Shown here: in pieces, positions 1-7,854 of the stretch
How the letters are laid out: each line of letters opens with the position of its first letter
Position numbering within the stretch: position 1 is the first letter of the stretch
From: a virus
Direction: 5' to 3' (one strand)
DNA length: 36,098 nucleotides
Virus record (IMG/VR): IMGVR_UViG_3300031918_000088
Coordinates: 1 to 36,098 of that record
Made by a program: the position numbers and the translations under genes
The notes under the pieces: generated by a model
Seen by the model: only the letters and a program-made list of their open reading frames with translations
Databases searched by the model: none
What the model was told of the DNA's origin: nothing

Positions 1-545
1 GCATCTACAGGAATATCAGACTCTTTAATAAACTCGGATATACAAATAATGCGCGGGTGAATATTGATGGTTGGTTTACCTAGCGTGTTGACCGTGATCC
101 CTTCGGTAGCATCGAAAAAATTATACAGATGCTTAATTGATTTTATCTCATCTATAATAATCAGTTTTGTTTGTTCGGTACACCCATCGAAGAAAAAATC
201 AGAAACGGTTCTTTTCCTGAACATGGAGAAATAACATACTTCATTTTTTGAATATTCAGCAGCAATTTCGTTTGCTCGTTTGGTTTTACCGCTTTTTGGA
301 GGACCGATAATAAGAAGATGTTTTGGCGAAGGCAATGCTTTTTCAACCGAGATATCTTTTTCGGTGGGGGTTGAAACTTTTTTCCGATCGGTACTCAGGT
401 ACCTGGTATCAGTACCACAGCAGTGTTTTTGTTTTTTGCCTGAGTTACACAGGCATTTATCGTTTGGCCGTACTTTGCGGCTGAGTAACTGGCAGCCTTT
501 GTCTTTTGGGGCAAAGCCGTTGAGTAAGCGTTTTTCTTTTTGCAT
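1..545 (-). CDS. SEC-C motif + P-loop NTPase protein, C-terminus cut by window edge
   Basis: The frame is open from an ATG at 545 to the left window edge, giving 181 residues with the C-terminus missing. Residues 31-43 hold a SEC-C type zinc motif (CLCNSGKKQKHCCG; C31, C33, C42, C43). A Walker A motif GPPKSGKT lies at 81-88 and a Walker B-like LIIIDE at 128-133, so a small zinc-binding module precedes an ATPase domain. It is the furthest gene of the leftward early operon. In phages an ATPase here could be a replication or transposition helper (MuB-like or DnaC-like), but nothing seen is specific enough to choose. Only the metal-binding and nucleotide-binding parts are secure. Confidence 0.75.
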   Translation of the reverse strand, partial: MQKEKRLLNGFAPKDKGCQLLSRKVRPNDKCLCNSGKKQKHCCGTDTRYLSTDRKKVSTPTEKDISVEKALPSPKHLLIIGPPKSGKTKRANEIAAEYSKNEVCYFSMFRKRTVSDFFFDGCTEQTKLIIIDEIKSIKHLYNFFDATEGITVNTLGKPTINIHPRIICISEFIKESDIPVD

Positions 546-611
546 AAGGATTTTACTTATAAGTGGATTAGTCTTTTACTAAATACAGTGTTAAATGAAA
601 TACTCCGGGAA

Positions 612-695
612 TCACCAGGCATCGATGATCATCCCTGGCTCCAGTCCGATCGCAACGAGATCAAATTCAAGGTTTCCTTTTAGTTTTATACTCAT
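612..695 (-). CDS. possible 27-aa microprotein
   Basis: A 27-residue frame (MSIKLKGNLEFDLVAIGLEP, then GMIIDAW) lies between the end of the 706-969 gene and the NTPase gene, in the same direction. Its ATG at 695 follows the upstream stop by about ten bases. It fills the only gap in an otherwise gapless operon, which is the main argument for it. It has no recognisable domain and could be chance. Confidence 0.35.
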   Translation of the reverse strand: MSIKLKGNLEFDLVAIGLEPGMIIDAW

Positions 696-705
696 GATTT
701 TAAGT

Positions 706-969
706 TTACCAGGCTGATTGTTCGTTGAATTCAGCTAATAAGTTTTTCAATCTGTAAATGATATCGCTGTGTTCACGCATTTTACTCTCCTTTTTGATAA
801 TGTTTTCGTAAACAGTATCCTCTACTCTTTTCAATAAAGCTTCATGTTTTTTAATTCGTTCGTCGAAAAGACTGACATATAGTGCTACATCTATTTCATC
901 AAGAAATAAATGAATGGGATGGCTTTCAGGTTCTTTATCCAGCGATTCGGTTTTTATACTTGCTATCAT
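706..969 (-). CDS. small early protein, unknown (87 aa)
   Basis: Start chosen at the ATG at 969, which overlaps the upstream stop as ATGA; a longer frame exists but would run through the neighbour. The 87-residue product (MIASIKTESLDKEPESHPIH...) is predicted helical, with a charged, coiled-coil-like stretch in its middle (DERIKKHEALLKRVEDTVYE). No domain is recognised. It is the last of the chain of overlapping tiny genes and is probably translationally coupled to them. Confidence 0.65.
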   Translation of the reverse strand: MIASIKTESLDKEPESHPIHLFLDEIDVALYVSLFDERIKKHEALLKRVEDTVYENIIKKESKMREHSDIIYRLKNLLAEFNEQSAW

Positions 970-1160
970 GATTTCTTCTCCTGTTGAATAGCTATGGCTC
1001 TTTTTAAATCCGAAACCAGGCACTCGGCTTTTATAAGTGCGCATTCAAACTGCCGTACGTCAATCCAACCACGTACATTGTTAAGTTGGAATACAACATT
1101 TTGAGTTGCCTCTTCTAAAGAGTCAATATCCAAAACATATACTTGTTTTTTATCGCTCAC
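966..1160 (-). CDS. small early protein, unknown (64 aa)
   Basis: A 64-residue product with a GTG start at 1160 that overlaps the upstream stop as GTGA; no internal methionine offers another start. The protein is acidic in its first third (LDIDSLEEATQNV) and basic at its end (LKRAIAIQQEKKS). No domain is recognised. The overlap on both sides points to coupled translation within the early operon. Confidence 0.6.
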   Translation of the reverse strand: MSDKKQVYVLDIDSLEEATQNVVFQLNNVRGWIDVRQFECALIKAECLVSDLKRAIAIQQEKKS

Positions 1161-1375
1161 GATTTCGGATTTGAAGAGTCGCTTTGGTTTTCTTTAATGA
1201 GTTCTATTATGTGGTCAATAAGTTCATTGGCCTTCAGGTTTTCATCCAGCAGAACTCTGCGATCGGTACAATTAAATGTATGGGGTAGGTTAATGAGGTT
1301 GTCAACCACCAGTACTTCACAGGCTTTTTGTAAAAGCGTGAGTAACGGAACGCTTGATATTTGGAGCATTTTCAT
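1157..1375 (-). CDS. small early protein, unknown (72 aa)
   Basis: A 72-residue product whose ATG at 1375 overlaps the upstream stop (ATGA) and whose stop overlaps the next GTG. The sequence is helical, with a leucine-rich first third (LLTLLQKACEVLVVDNLINL) and an acidic, polar tail. No domain is recognised. Confidence 0.6.
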   Translation of the reverse strand: MKMLQISSVPLLTLLQKACEVLVVDNLINLPHTFNCTDRRVLLDENLKANELIDHIIELIKENQSDSSNPKS

Positions 1376-1602
1376 AGCTGCTTCTCCCAGTTAACAGTAA
1401 TTTCATTATCAGCTATTTCGTTGATATCATTTTTTATATCGGCGCGTAGGGCGCGTGCAGCTTCCAGATTCTCTGTTATTTTTTTGTGAGCCAGGCAAAA
1501 AGGAGGAAGATGTTTTTGATAATATTCCAGCTCATCAATTGTACGCTGCGAAAACTGGAGCTCATAGCTCAGAAGGCGGTATTTATTTACCAGTTCGTCC
1601 AT
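1372..1602 (-). CDS. small early protein, unknown (76 aa)
   Basis: A 76-residue product from the ATG at 1602. A GTG one codon upstream (1605) is also possible. The start overlaps the stop of the 58-aa gene before it. The protein looks helical (LVNKYRLLSYELQFSQRTID) with C-terminal Asp/Glu/Asn-rich sequence. No domain is recognised. Confidence 0.6.
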   Translation of the reverse strand: MDELVNKYRLLSYELQFSQRTIDELEYYQKHLPPFCLAHKKITENLEAARALRADIKNDINEIADNEITVNWEKQL

Positions 1603-1778
1603 CACATGGCGTGTTGAAAGGTTTCGCGCACGTGGTATTCGGTGTTGTTTTTTGACATGCGTTTATCGAGCATGTCAATAGCATCGGGCAGCGAGGGAGC
1701 TTCAAACTTCACTTCGGCACTGTGCTCTTCGCCGTTAACAATGGCGGTGTACTTAATGGTAAATGCTTTTTTAGGCAT
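1602..1778 (-). CDS. small early protein, unknown (58 aa)
   Basis: A 58-residue frame from the ATG at 1778 (MPKKAFTIKYTAIVNGEEHS... to FQHAM). It begins a run of five genes whose stops and starts overlap, which supports it being real. The 18-bp direct repeat at 1789-1806 lies ten bases before its start codon. It is predicted mainly beta at the N-terminus and helical after residue 30. Function unknown. Confidence 0.55.
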   Translation of the reverse strand: MPKKAFTIKYTAIVNGEEHSAEVKFEAPSLPDAIDMLDKRMSKNNTEYHVRETFQHAM

Positions 1779-1788
1779 AAGGTTGGTT

Positions 1789-1806
1789 TTTGGGCGCGGG
1801 TACGCA
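1789..1806 (+). repeat. 18-bp direct repeat, left copy
   Basis: TTTGGGCGCGGGTACGCA occurs here and again, identical and in the same orientation, at 3350-3367 next to the integrase start. This copy sits in the 31-bp gap between the LuxR-type gene and the 58-aa gene. The two copies bracket the regulator genes. It is GC-rich in an AT-rich setting and is not part of a common promoter, since the genes beside the two copies face opposite ways. Confidence 0.9.
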
Positions 1807-1809
1807 GTG

Positions 1810-2349
1810 TTATATGATTTTATTGGTAAAAGCGTAATTGAGTAATAACCGGTCGGGGTGTGTATGGCCGGTAAAACCTAGTTTACGGTAAATATTATTG
1901 ATATGATTATGAACCGTATCCTTTGAAATGTATAGTTTCCCGGCAATGGATTCATTATCGGATCCGCGGACGAAAAGTTTTACTATTTCTATTTCCCGAT
2001 CGCTCAGCGTAGTTTCGTTCGAACAAAATACAGCTTTGCATTTATGGCGTATTGGGCAGGGTACCCGCTCAGTAGTAAGAGTAAAATCATCATCTATATC
2101 CGGTCGGCCATCGCGGGTTGAGAAATTGCAGGCCGAAAACTGATATATCCGGTTAAAAGCGAATTGCGGACCATAACCACATTCATCGCACAGCGCTTTA
2201 TATGCTTTGGGGCGCATGGTAGCGATGGACGAATCAAGTTTCTGAACCTTTTCATTATTCCAGTCCTCCATGCGTTGTGTGGTTCCCATTACAACATCTT
2301 CTGACATCAGGGTCGACCGGGTTTCGTTCCAATAAATTTCGATTGCCAT
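1810..2349 (-). CDS. LuxR-type transcriptional regulator with N-terminal Cys cluster
   Basis: The 179-residue product ends in a clear LuxR/GerE-type helix-turn-helix (about residues 114-179; LSDREIEIVKLFVRGSDNES, followed by a recognition helix at KDTVHNHINNIYRKLGF). The N-terminal half has no receiver domain. It carries paired cysteines (C54/C57 in CDEC, C98, C104, C109) that could bind a metal. Stand-alone LuxR-type proteins are common in Bacteroidetes mobile elements. It sits second in the early operon, three bases after the preceding gene, so it may control early or late phage genes. It is one candidate for the activator of the GTCCTTTT promoters described below; that link is inference. 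Confidence 0.8.
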   Translation of the reverse strand: MAIEIYWNETRSTLMSEDVVMGTTQRMEDWNNEKVQKLDSSIATMRPKAYKALCDECGYGPQFAFNRIYQFSACNFSTRDGRPDIDDDFTLTTERVPCPIRHKCKAVFCSNETTLSDREIEIVKLFVRGSDNESIAGKLYISKDTVHNHINNIYRKLGFTGHTHPDRLLLNYAFTNKII

Positions 2350-2351
2350 GA

Positions 2352-2588
2352 TCAGAGAATTGAAGAGGATATATCTGATTTAAATTCTGCTACAATTTTT
2401 TCAACGGCTTCGCGCTCCAGTGCCGTCCAGGAATCGTTGTTTATTTTATTGTAAAATGTCATTTTACTTCTGAACTCCAGCTTATCAATTATACGATCGC
2501 GGAGCTCGGACTGAAGCTCTGCAAGATTTTTATAATAGTCCGTAAAGGTTATTTTTTGATCAGAATTGTTTAGGGGCTTGCTTTCCAT
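2352..2588 (-). CDS. small helical protein, possible Cro/Ner-like HTH (78 aa)
   Basis: First gene of the leftward operon, divergent from the XRE repressor and sharing its operator region. The 78-residue product is helical. The stretch MTFYNKINNDSWTALEREAV resembles the second half of a Cro/XRE domain, where a helix with a short basic/aromatic start is followed by an acidic helix, but a full HTH is not obvious. Its position opposite a repressor would suit a Cro-like role. Function is unproven. Confidence 0.6.
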   Translation of the reverse strand: MESKPLNNSDQKITFTDYYKNLAELQSELRDRIIDKLEFRSKMTFYNKINNDSWTALEREAVEKIVAEFKSDISSSIL

Positions 2589-2622
2589 TGTTTTTCGTTA
2601 TATATTTTATACTGCAAATATA

Positions 2623-2697
2623 ATTTAGATTTTACATAATGCAAACTAAATCTTTCAATATAGAAACAATATATTTCAATTTAGAATCAATCTAAAT
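2623..2697. promoter_or_regulatory. divergent operator/promoter region with ATTTAG repeats
   Basis: The gap between the leftward early operon and the XRE gene holds a perfect inverted repeat, ATTTAGA (2679-2685), five bases, TCTAAAT (2691-2697), ending eight bases before the XRE start codon. Two further half-sites, ATTTAGATTT near 2623 and ACTAAATC near 2645, face each other. This is the layout expected for binding sites of a repressor that controls both directions, including its own gene. Confidence 0.65.
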
Positions 2698-2705
2698 GTA
2701 ACAGT

Positions 2706-3068
2706 ATGAATTACAGTAAGATCAGAGTTTTGCAAATGCAAAAGAATCTTAGCGACAGAAAATTTGCTGAAAGCATTGGAATGAGCGGTCCAGGTTATAA
2801 AGGCATGCTTGATAATCGCACTTGCAGCATCGAAACAATAGAACTTATATGTAAAACATATAATGTGTCTCTTTCCTATTTTTTTGATGAACCGGGCAAT
2901 CAGTTTAATGAGCCTGCAGTTAAATATGGAAATTGTAAGGAATGCGCAAAGAAAGATGTTTTGATAGAGGAATTAAGGCGTGAAATAAAGTCACAAAAAG
3001 AAGATATCGCCATGTTAAACCGAGAAGTAGGAAGGAATTTGCCTGGAGAGAGAGCGAAAGTTGGCTGA
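2706..3068 (+). CDS. XRE-family repressor with coiled-coil tail
   Basis: The 120-residue protein has an N-terminal XRE helix-turn-helix (about residues 4-60; MQKNLSDRKFAESIGMSGPG, then YKGMLDNRTC). A CKEC pair follows at 77-80, then a short heptad-like helix (84-108) likely used for dimerisation. It is transcribed divergently from the early operon over operator-like repeats, so it is the probable immunity repressor. It is smaller than CI-type repressors and has no LexA-like protease domain, so induction would not be by self-cleavage. Confidence 0.8.
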   Translation: MNYSKIRVLQMQKNLSDRKFAESIGMSGPGYKGMLDNRTCSIETIELICKTYNVSLSYFFDEPGNQFNEPAVKYGNCKECAKKDVLIEELRREIKSQKEDIAMLNREVGRNLPGERAKVG

Positions 3069-3349
3069 AATGCGTGTAATTTATTTTAAATATAGTAGCC
3101 TTTAGAGATCATTTTTTTTATATCAGATAATTATATCAGTCAGCGAAGATTTACGCATTAGACAAAAACGAGGTTTAACAGACGAAAACATACAGATCAG
3201 ACAAGATGTAAGGCAGTGAATAACAATTAAATAGAAAATACAAATCAGGTTCCCATACGCTCCACCGAAAAACACAATTTGCAGCAGTTCAGTAAGTTGT
3301 ATTTCAGAGATTGAAAAATAGACAAGAATACGGCTTTTTTTCAGACAAG
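3069..3349 (+). repeat. integrase upstream region with five YAGACAAG direct repeats
   Basis: This stretch between the repressor and the integrase holds no convincing gene. It contains five same-strand copies of a short motif: TAGACAAAA at 3159, CAGACGAAA at 3179, CAGACAAGA at 3198, TAGACAAGA at 3319 and CAGACAAGT at 3342. Spacings are 20, 19, 121 and 23 bases. Repeats of this kind beside an integrase resemble arm-type binding sites of an attachment site. Two similar copies occur at 32310-32327 before the late genes. Confidence 0.6.
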
Positions 3350-3367
3350 TTTGGGCGCGGGTACGCA
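3350..3367 (+). repeat. 18-bp direct repeat, right copy (candidate attachment core)
   Basis: Identical to 1789-1806. It directly abuts the last arm-like repeat (CAGACAAG at 3342-3349) and lies 13 bases before the integrase ATG. A small perfect inverted repeat ATTCGA-G-TCGAAT (3370-3382) overlaps the integrase start. Its position suits an attachment-site core, but the second copy only 1.5 kb away in phage-like DNA is unexplained. Confidence 0.6.
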
Positions 3368-3380
3368 CAATTCGAGTCGA

Positions 3381-4604
3381 ATGAAAAAGCAAATAGAAGT
3401 GGTTTTGCCGTATGTGGTGAAATCGAACGACCAGAAAACCTGGTATGTTGAATACCGCTGTTTTAATTCTAAAACAGAAAAGCTTGATCGATTCAGGCAT
3501 TATAAAGGTTTTTCCAGAAAAAATACTGACGACGAAAAACAAGCCTATGCGAATGAGCTTGTAAAGTATTATGATCTGAAACTTAAATCGGGATGGCGGC
3601 CTTGGGACAGCGAGAAATATATTTACCAGGATGCAATCCAGTATCAGAGTATCACAGATCATTTCGGATCATCTAAAAAGGATAATTCCCATCTCCGGAA
3701 ATATCTTTCCGACTTCCTGCATGAAAGAAAGAAAATACTGTCTCCCAAATCATACGAATCCTATTTGAGTAAAACTAGGTTGTTTTGCCAGTGGCTCGAA
3801 CAAAACGGATATGCTGAACTTCGCATTTTTGAGATATCGAACATGATATTAAAACAGTTTTTTACTTACCTGATTGATAAGCGTAAACTGGATAAAATTA
3901 CCGTTGCGAAATACAAGCAAAATCTTGGAGCCATGTTTCGTTATTTTAAAAATGCGAAGCTTTTGGATACAGTTCCGATGGAAAATCTACCAGCAGCTCG
4001 TAAAATAAAGGATATGTCGGCACGGCCTATGATGGATGCCGATATTAAAACATACCTGGAGTATATGGCCAGTAATGACAAGCAAATGTTCCTGGCCAGC
4101 TTGTTTCAGTTTTTTTTGTGCTGCCGCCCCGGGAGAGAACTCAGGGAAATGAAAATTGGTGATATTGATATTTATAACAAAGTGGTATACATTCGCCTGG
4201 ATACAGGAAAAACAGGCAGCCGGCAGATAAGTATGCCTGATGCGTTAATTGAGATTTGCGAAAATTACAAACTCGACCGGTTTAACCGCGAATTTTATGT
4301 ATTCGCCCGGGGAGGGGGGCCGGGATCGGAACTGTTAGGGAAAAATCATTTTGGTAATCGGTTTCGTGAGGTACGCGACTTGCTTAAATTACCGAAATCA
4401 TACAAGTTTTACTCATTCAAGCATACCGGAGCAGGAAAGTTGCTTGAGAGCGGAGCTACATTTGCCGAATTAATGAACCACTTGGGGCATACCTCAGTTG
4501 AAAGTACCATAGCCTATGTACGCAGGCATTTTGGCGAACAGTCGAAAAAGGTGATTGATTTCAGGCCGGAAGTGCTGAATGGATTATGGAAAGTAAAAGT
4601 TTAA
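3381..4604 (+). CDS. phage tyrosine integrase
   Basis: The 407-residue protein has the length and layout of Bacteroidetes phage and conjugative-element integrases: an N-terminal arm-binding part (1-80), a SAM-like core-binding domain (about 100-205) and a catalytic domain. Catalytic candidates are R249 in CCRPGREL, K277 in TGKTGSRQ, K347-H348 in YSFKHTG (where most families have HxLRH), H370 in HLGHTS and nucleophile Y379 in TIAYVRRH. I chose the ATG at 3381; an upstream TTG at 3351 would start inside the 18-bp repeat. The stop overlaps the stop of the convergent tail gene. It probably carries out integration and excision at a site near its own 5' end. Confidence 0.93.
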   Translation: MKKQIEVVLPYVVKSNDQKTWYVEYRCFNSKTEKLDRFRHYKGFSRKNTDDEKQAYANELVKYYDLKLKSGWRPWDSEKYIYQDAIQYQSITDHFGSSKKDNSHLRKYLSDFLHERKKILSPKSYESYLSKTRLFCQWLEQNGYAELRIFEISNMILKQFFTYLIDKRKLDKITVAKYKQNLGAMFRYFKNAKLLDTVPMENLPAARKIKDMSARPMMDADIKTYLEYMASNDKQMFLASLFQFFLCCRPGRELREMKIGDIDIYNKVVYIRLDTGKTGSRQISMPDALIEICENYKLDRFNREFYVFARGGGPGSELLGKNHFGNRFREVRDLLKLPKSYKFYSFKHTGAGKLLESGATFAELMNHLGHTSVESTIAYVRRHFGEQSKKVIDFRPEVLNGLWKVKV

Positions 4605-6802
4605 CAGGTATATGCTTCAATTTCCGCTTCACTTAAATGATCATTAACAATATTTACCCTTATTTCTTTAATCAAATAGGTATTGCCAAGTATACGATAC
4701 TTAGTAGCATAATTTATGGAACGCAACTGGGAAGGTGTCATCACGGCTTTTAATTTCACAGGTTTGGTACTAAAAACAAGCCATTCGAGCCATGCCTGCA
4801 GTTCCTCGGTAAATGTGTTAGGTTGCAAGCCGTCAACACAAAGATTAGGATTGAGAAACGTGCTGCCAACCACATTTTTTTTGCCGGTAATAGCAAGCGG
4901 ATACTCCTCGTAATTGCTATCCATTTGCAATCCTTTGAAAAAAAGAAGTTGCATACCATATTCGGCGCTCATATCCGGGAATCCTTCGAAATTTCCTGCC
5001 TGCCAGCTTACAGGAATAATCCAGGTTCTATTGGCTGGAGCACCAACAGTTTCATCCAGTATTCTGTGATCGATAACCGGTGCCATGTCGCACGAAATTT
5101 CCAGATATGGGGCTTCTCCATATTCGCGGGTTAAGAAAAAATTCTTGCTGTAAAATCCCCATGCCAGCCGATACAATTCTGTACTGTATTTCCATACAAT
5201 AAGTTCGTTAGTCGATTCAACCAGGTACCTATCATTCACAGTGTTTCCGGTAGCAGGCAAACCACTAAAACCGCTTACACTTCCCTTATCTACATATTTG
5301 GGGTTTACTGCTTTAATTCGCTCGCTTATATACTTATCACTACCGGCTTTAAGCTCAATTTTAAAGCCCTTGTATTCCGGTGCAACAATTACTATAGGCG
5401 ACTCCGTAATAATGCCAGGAAAAGGCACATTGGCGGTTGATTCTATCACTGTACGCAGCCTCACAAAGGTAATGGTGCGCATTTCGGTATCAATATCAAT
5501 CCGCCTGCCGGTTATTTTACAAAGCGAATTTAGGAAGGTAGCAATTGGCGTTTCCGGAACATGATCAACCAGGTTAAAGGTAGGCTTAACGTTGATCATC
5601 CTGGCATCATCAATTAAATATGTGTTTTCAGCAAACGCATTATATAAAACAGCATTAAAATAAGGTGAATCTGTAACAAATGGAGAATCTATTAATTCAT
5701 AATTCAAATCGGCTGCAATCTGATCCAGGAGATATTTTATATATACGAAAGGTGTAAAAACATTCATCGCAAATGTATGATTTCCGTTTTTTTCGCCCGA
5801 AAGCATATACGGGAAATGTCCATCTTTCCAGTAATTCTGTACAAAGAAACTTTCATTGTAAACCTGTTGAATATTTACATTATCAATCTTGAATTCATCC
5901 TTCGGAAAGTTATCAAAAAAGTTAGGGTTTTCAATAGGGAATACTGTATAGTCGAAAGTAGACTGATCACCCGAAGCAACATCTATAAAAAGAGAATCGT
6001 CTGTTCGCATTTCAATAAAAAAATCTTTTGCGATTGCAAAATAAATCACATCATTATTAGCTAAATCATTGCCTGAATAGGCAAATAATTTATATTCAAT
6101 TACATCATCTGTTTGCAATGACCAATTATTTTCAATAATGTTTACTCCATTCAACAATTCAACATCTAATAAAATAACACTGTTTTTGAATATTTGTAAA
6201 AAAATCTGTCCATATGTTATCCCAACATCAAGAATAATCTTTGATTTATATGTCGTTGTTGAAGGAACTGTAAATGTTGTATTTGAAATGGTAAGACTGT
6301 TTGTAAAATCAACTATTATCTTATTGATTGCTAAAATTTGTTCTAGAGTCCAATTTCCAGTATTTCTGAAATCATTTATTTCAATGCTTTCAGTATTTGT
6401 TGCAATGGAATAAGGTCCAGTTGAGAAAGCCCTGTCTCCTCCCAAATCCAGATCCTTTAATGTTTTTTCTGATACTTCGGCGGCAAAGTCGCCATTACGG
6501 ATTTTTAACAGCGTTTCATAAGCTTTTGAATCCGCTTCCTGTACTGAACTGGTGCCTGAATAGCGCAAACTACCTTGTTCCATCGCGAAAGGCAACTCTG
6601 CTGTTGCGCGTCCGTTTCGAGAGGGCCTGTGTGCCTGCTCGAATTCTTCGCGCAATTCGGGAGTAGCCGGTAGTTTAGGATTAAAAATAAAACTGCCCGG
6701 TGTTTTACCATCCGAGTTATCGAATAACGGCGACCGGAGCACCAGCGCTAAACTGGTGCCCGGATCGATGGGTATATTGGATGATCCTATTTTAAGTCGC
6801 AT
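4601..6802 (-). CDS. large tail/baseplate-type structural protein
   Basis: The 733-residue product is the last gene of the late block and has its own late promoter (6831-6865). The N-terminal part (SSNIPIDPGTSLALVLRSPL) and the long beta-rich middle suggest a distal tail or tail-tip protein, as expected downstream of tape measure and fibre genes. No catalytic motif is visible. The coding strand of the middle third is noticeably more AT-rich than its ends. Its stop shares TTAA with the integrase stop, leaving no room for a separate terminator between these convergent genes. Confidence 0.7.
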   Translation of the reverse strand: MRLKIGSSNIPIDPGTSLALVLRSPLFDNSDGKTPGSFIFNPKLPATPELREEFEQAHRPSRNGRATAELPFAMEQGSLRYSGTSSVQEADSKAYETLLKIRNGDFAAEVSEKTLKDLDLGGDRAFSTGPYSIATNTESIEINDFRNTGNWTLEQILAINKIIVDFTNSLTISNTTFTVPSTTTYKSKIILDVGITYGQIFLQIFKNSVILLDVELLNGVNIIENNWSLQTDDVIEYKLFAYSGNDLANNDVIYFAIAKDFFIEMRTDDSLFIDVASGDQSTFDYTVFPIENPNFFDNFPKDEFKIDNVNIQQVYNESFFVQNYWKDGHFPYMLSGEKNGNHTFAMNVFTPFVYIKYLLDQIAADLNYELIDSPFVTDSPYFNAVLYNAFAENTYLIDDARMINVKPTFNLVDHVPETPIATFLNSLCKITGRRIDIDTEMRTITFVRLRTVIESTANVPFPGIITESPIVIVAPEYKGFKIELKAGSDKYISERIKAVNPKYVDKGSVSGFSGLPATGNTVNDRYLVESTNELIVWKYSTELYRLAWGFYSKNFFLTREYGEAPYLEISCDMAPVIDHRILDETVGAPANRTWIIPVSWQAGNFEGFPDMSAEYGMQLLFFKGLQMDSNYEEYPLAITGKKNVVGSTFLNPNLCVDGLQPNTFTEELQAWLEWLVFSTKPVKLKAVMTPSQLRSINYATKYRILGNTYLIKEIRVNIVNDHLSEAEIEAYTC

Positions 6803-6830
6803 AATCGATAACCGGTTTTAATATTTAATG

Positions 6831-6865
6831 CAATGATAAAACAGGTTGCCCACCTTAAAAAGGAC
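6831..6865 (-). promoter_or_regulatory. late phage promoter P8 (GTCCTTTT-19-TATCATTG)
   Basis: On the minus strand GTCCTTTT (6858-6865, preceded by T) is followed after exactly 19 bases by TATCATTG (6831-6838), 28 bases before the ATG at 6802. Same motif and spacing as seven other sites in the late region. Confidence 0.8.
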
Positions 6866-6932
6866 AGAAACCAATTTTACTTCCTGAAAAAATTATTACC
6901 CGCAATTTGTTTCGAAATGTTTCCAAGTCGAA

Positions 6933-7175
6933 CTAAGCCGTTAAATCTTTTACAAGCTCATTAGCTTCCAGTTCTGTCTTGCCGTCTGCAATTAATGCGT
7001 TAACAATTGCAACCTTGTCAGGCACTCCCTCAACGGTTACCAAATCAGCAAAATAACTGACGTGTTCACGTCCTTCATTGTTTGTTGTTTCGCTTCCTTG
7101 TGCAAAACAAAATTCATATTTACCGTCTCCTAAAATCACAATTTGAGGTATCGGACTATCGCTGTATTTTTTCAT
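6933..7175 (-). CDS. small tail-region protein, unknown (80 aa)
   Basis: An 80-residue acidic protein (MKKYSDSPIPQIVILGDGKY...) with a helical end (KTELEANELVKDLTA). It lies between the HNH gene and the last tail gene. Short proteins next to tail-fibre genes are often fibre-assembly helpers, but nothing specific shows that here. Confidence 0.6.
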   Translation of the reverse strand: MKKYSDSPIPQIVILGDGKYEFCFAQGSETTNNEGREHVSYFADLVTVEGVPDKVAIVNALIADGKTELEANELVKDLTA

Positions 7176-7197
7176 AGTTTATTGGAATTGATATGTT

Positions 7198-7854
7198 TCA
7201 TTTATGGATTGAATTGTAGTATCTCTGCTTTTTGTAAGCACTCTCACACGCTTTGCAGTTGTATTTATAAGATGGATTGCCTTTCATTGTTTTTGTTGTG
7301 TGAAAGTCTGTTATGGGTAATTCCTTATTACAAACCCTACATATTTTAAATCCTTCTTTGGGTGTATAAGGTTTTACTTTATTCTTTATCCAATTAGTTA
7401 AAGCGGTTTCATATTTTATAGAGGCAATTTCGGCATTATCATACAGCCCTAAAAAATACCTTTTCCCTTCTATCTGAATTTCAGCACCCCACTTATTATC
7501 CTGACCAAACAGCCTTACACCTCTGTAATTAGATTCTCTATTCTTGCCCCTTGTTGTATTCTCTCTTGTTGGTATCTGCCTTAGATTATAAGCCCTGTTA
7601 TTTGTCTTAACTGAATTAATATGATCTATAACAAGTGTTTTATCCCGATCACCACAAAAGGCATCAAAAACAAGTTGATGTACTACTACTGTTTTTCGCA
7701 CTCCAGGAATTGACAAGGTACATGATTTATACCCTGACATATTAATCCTTTGGCTTAGTTCTATACCCCTGCGTAGGCTCTTTATTGCCCCGTAATTGCT
7801 GACTTCATAAAAGCCCTCAAATCCCGCTATTGATTTCCATTCTATCTTTTCCAT
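7198..7854 (-). CDS. NUMOD4-HNH homing-type endonuclease with AP2-like and zinc domains
   Basis: A 218-residue protein. NUMOD4 occupies about residues 3-30 (WKSIAGFEGFYEVSNYGAIK), the HNH nuclease about 58-95 (H59, D77, H78, N80, N90), an AP2-like DNA-binding segment 108-157 (YRGVRLFGQDNKWGAEIQIE), and a C-terminal zinc ribbon has C172, C175, C200, C203. This is the domain order of free-standing phage homing endonucleases. It breaks the run of tail genes, has no late-promoter motif of its own and lies 140 bases after the stop of the putative variable receptor-binding gene. It is likely a selfish insertion, or may aid gene conversion there. Confidence 0.88.
   Translation of the reverse strand: MEKIEWKSIAGFEGFYEVSNYGAIKSLRRGIELSQRINMSGYKSCTLSIPGVRKTVVVHQLVFDAFCGDRDKTLVIDHINSVKTNNRAYNLRQIPTRENTTRGKNRESNYRGVRLFGQDNKWGAEIQIEGKRYFLGLYDNAEIASIKYETALTNWIKNKVKPYTPKEGFKICRVCNKELPITDFHTTKTMKGNPSYKYNCKACESAYKKQRYYNSIHK

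Noticed and set aside
3123-3662. A 179-codon minus-strand frame across the integrase 5' end.
   Set aside because: It crosses the repeat region and the integrase start, and its product is Cys/Phe/Ile-rich with no domain.
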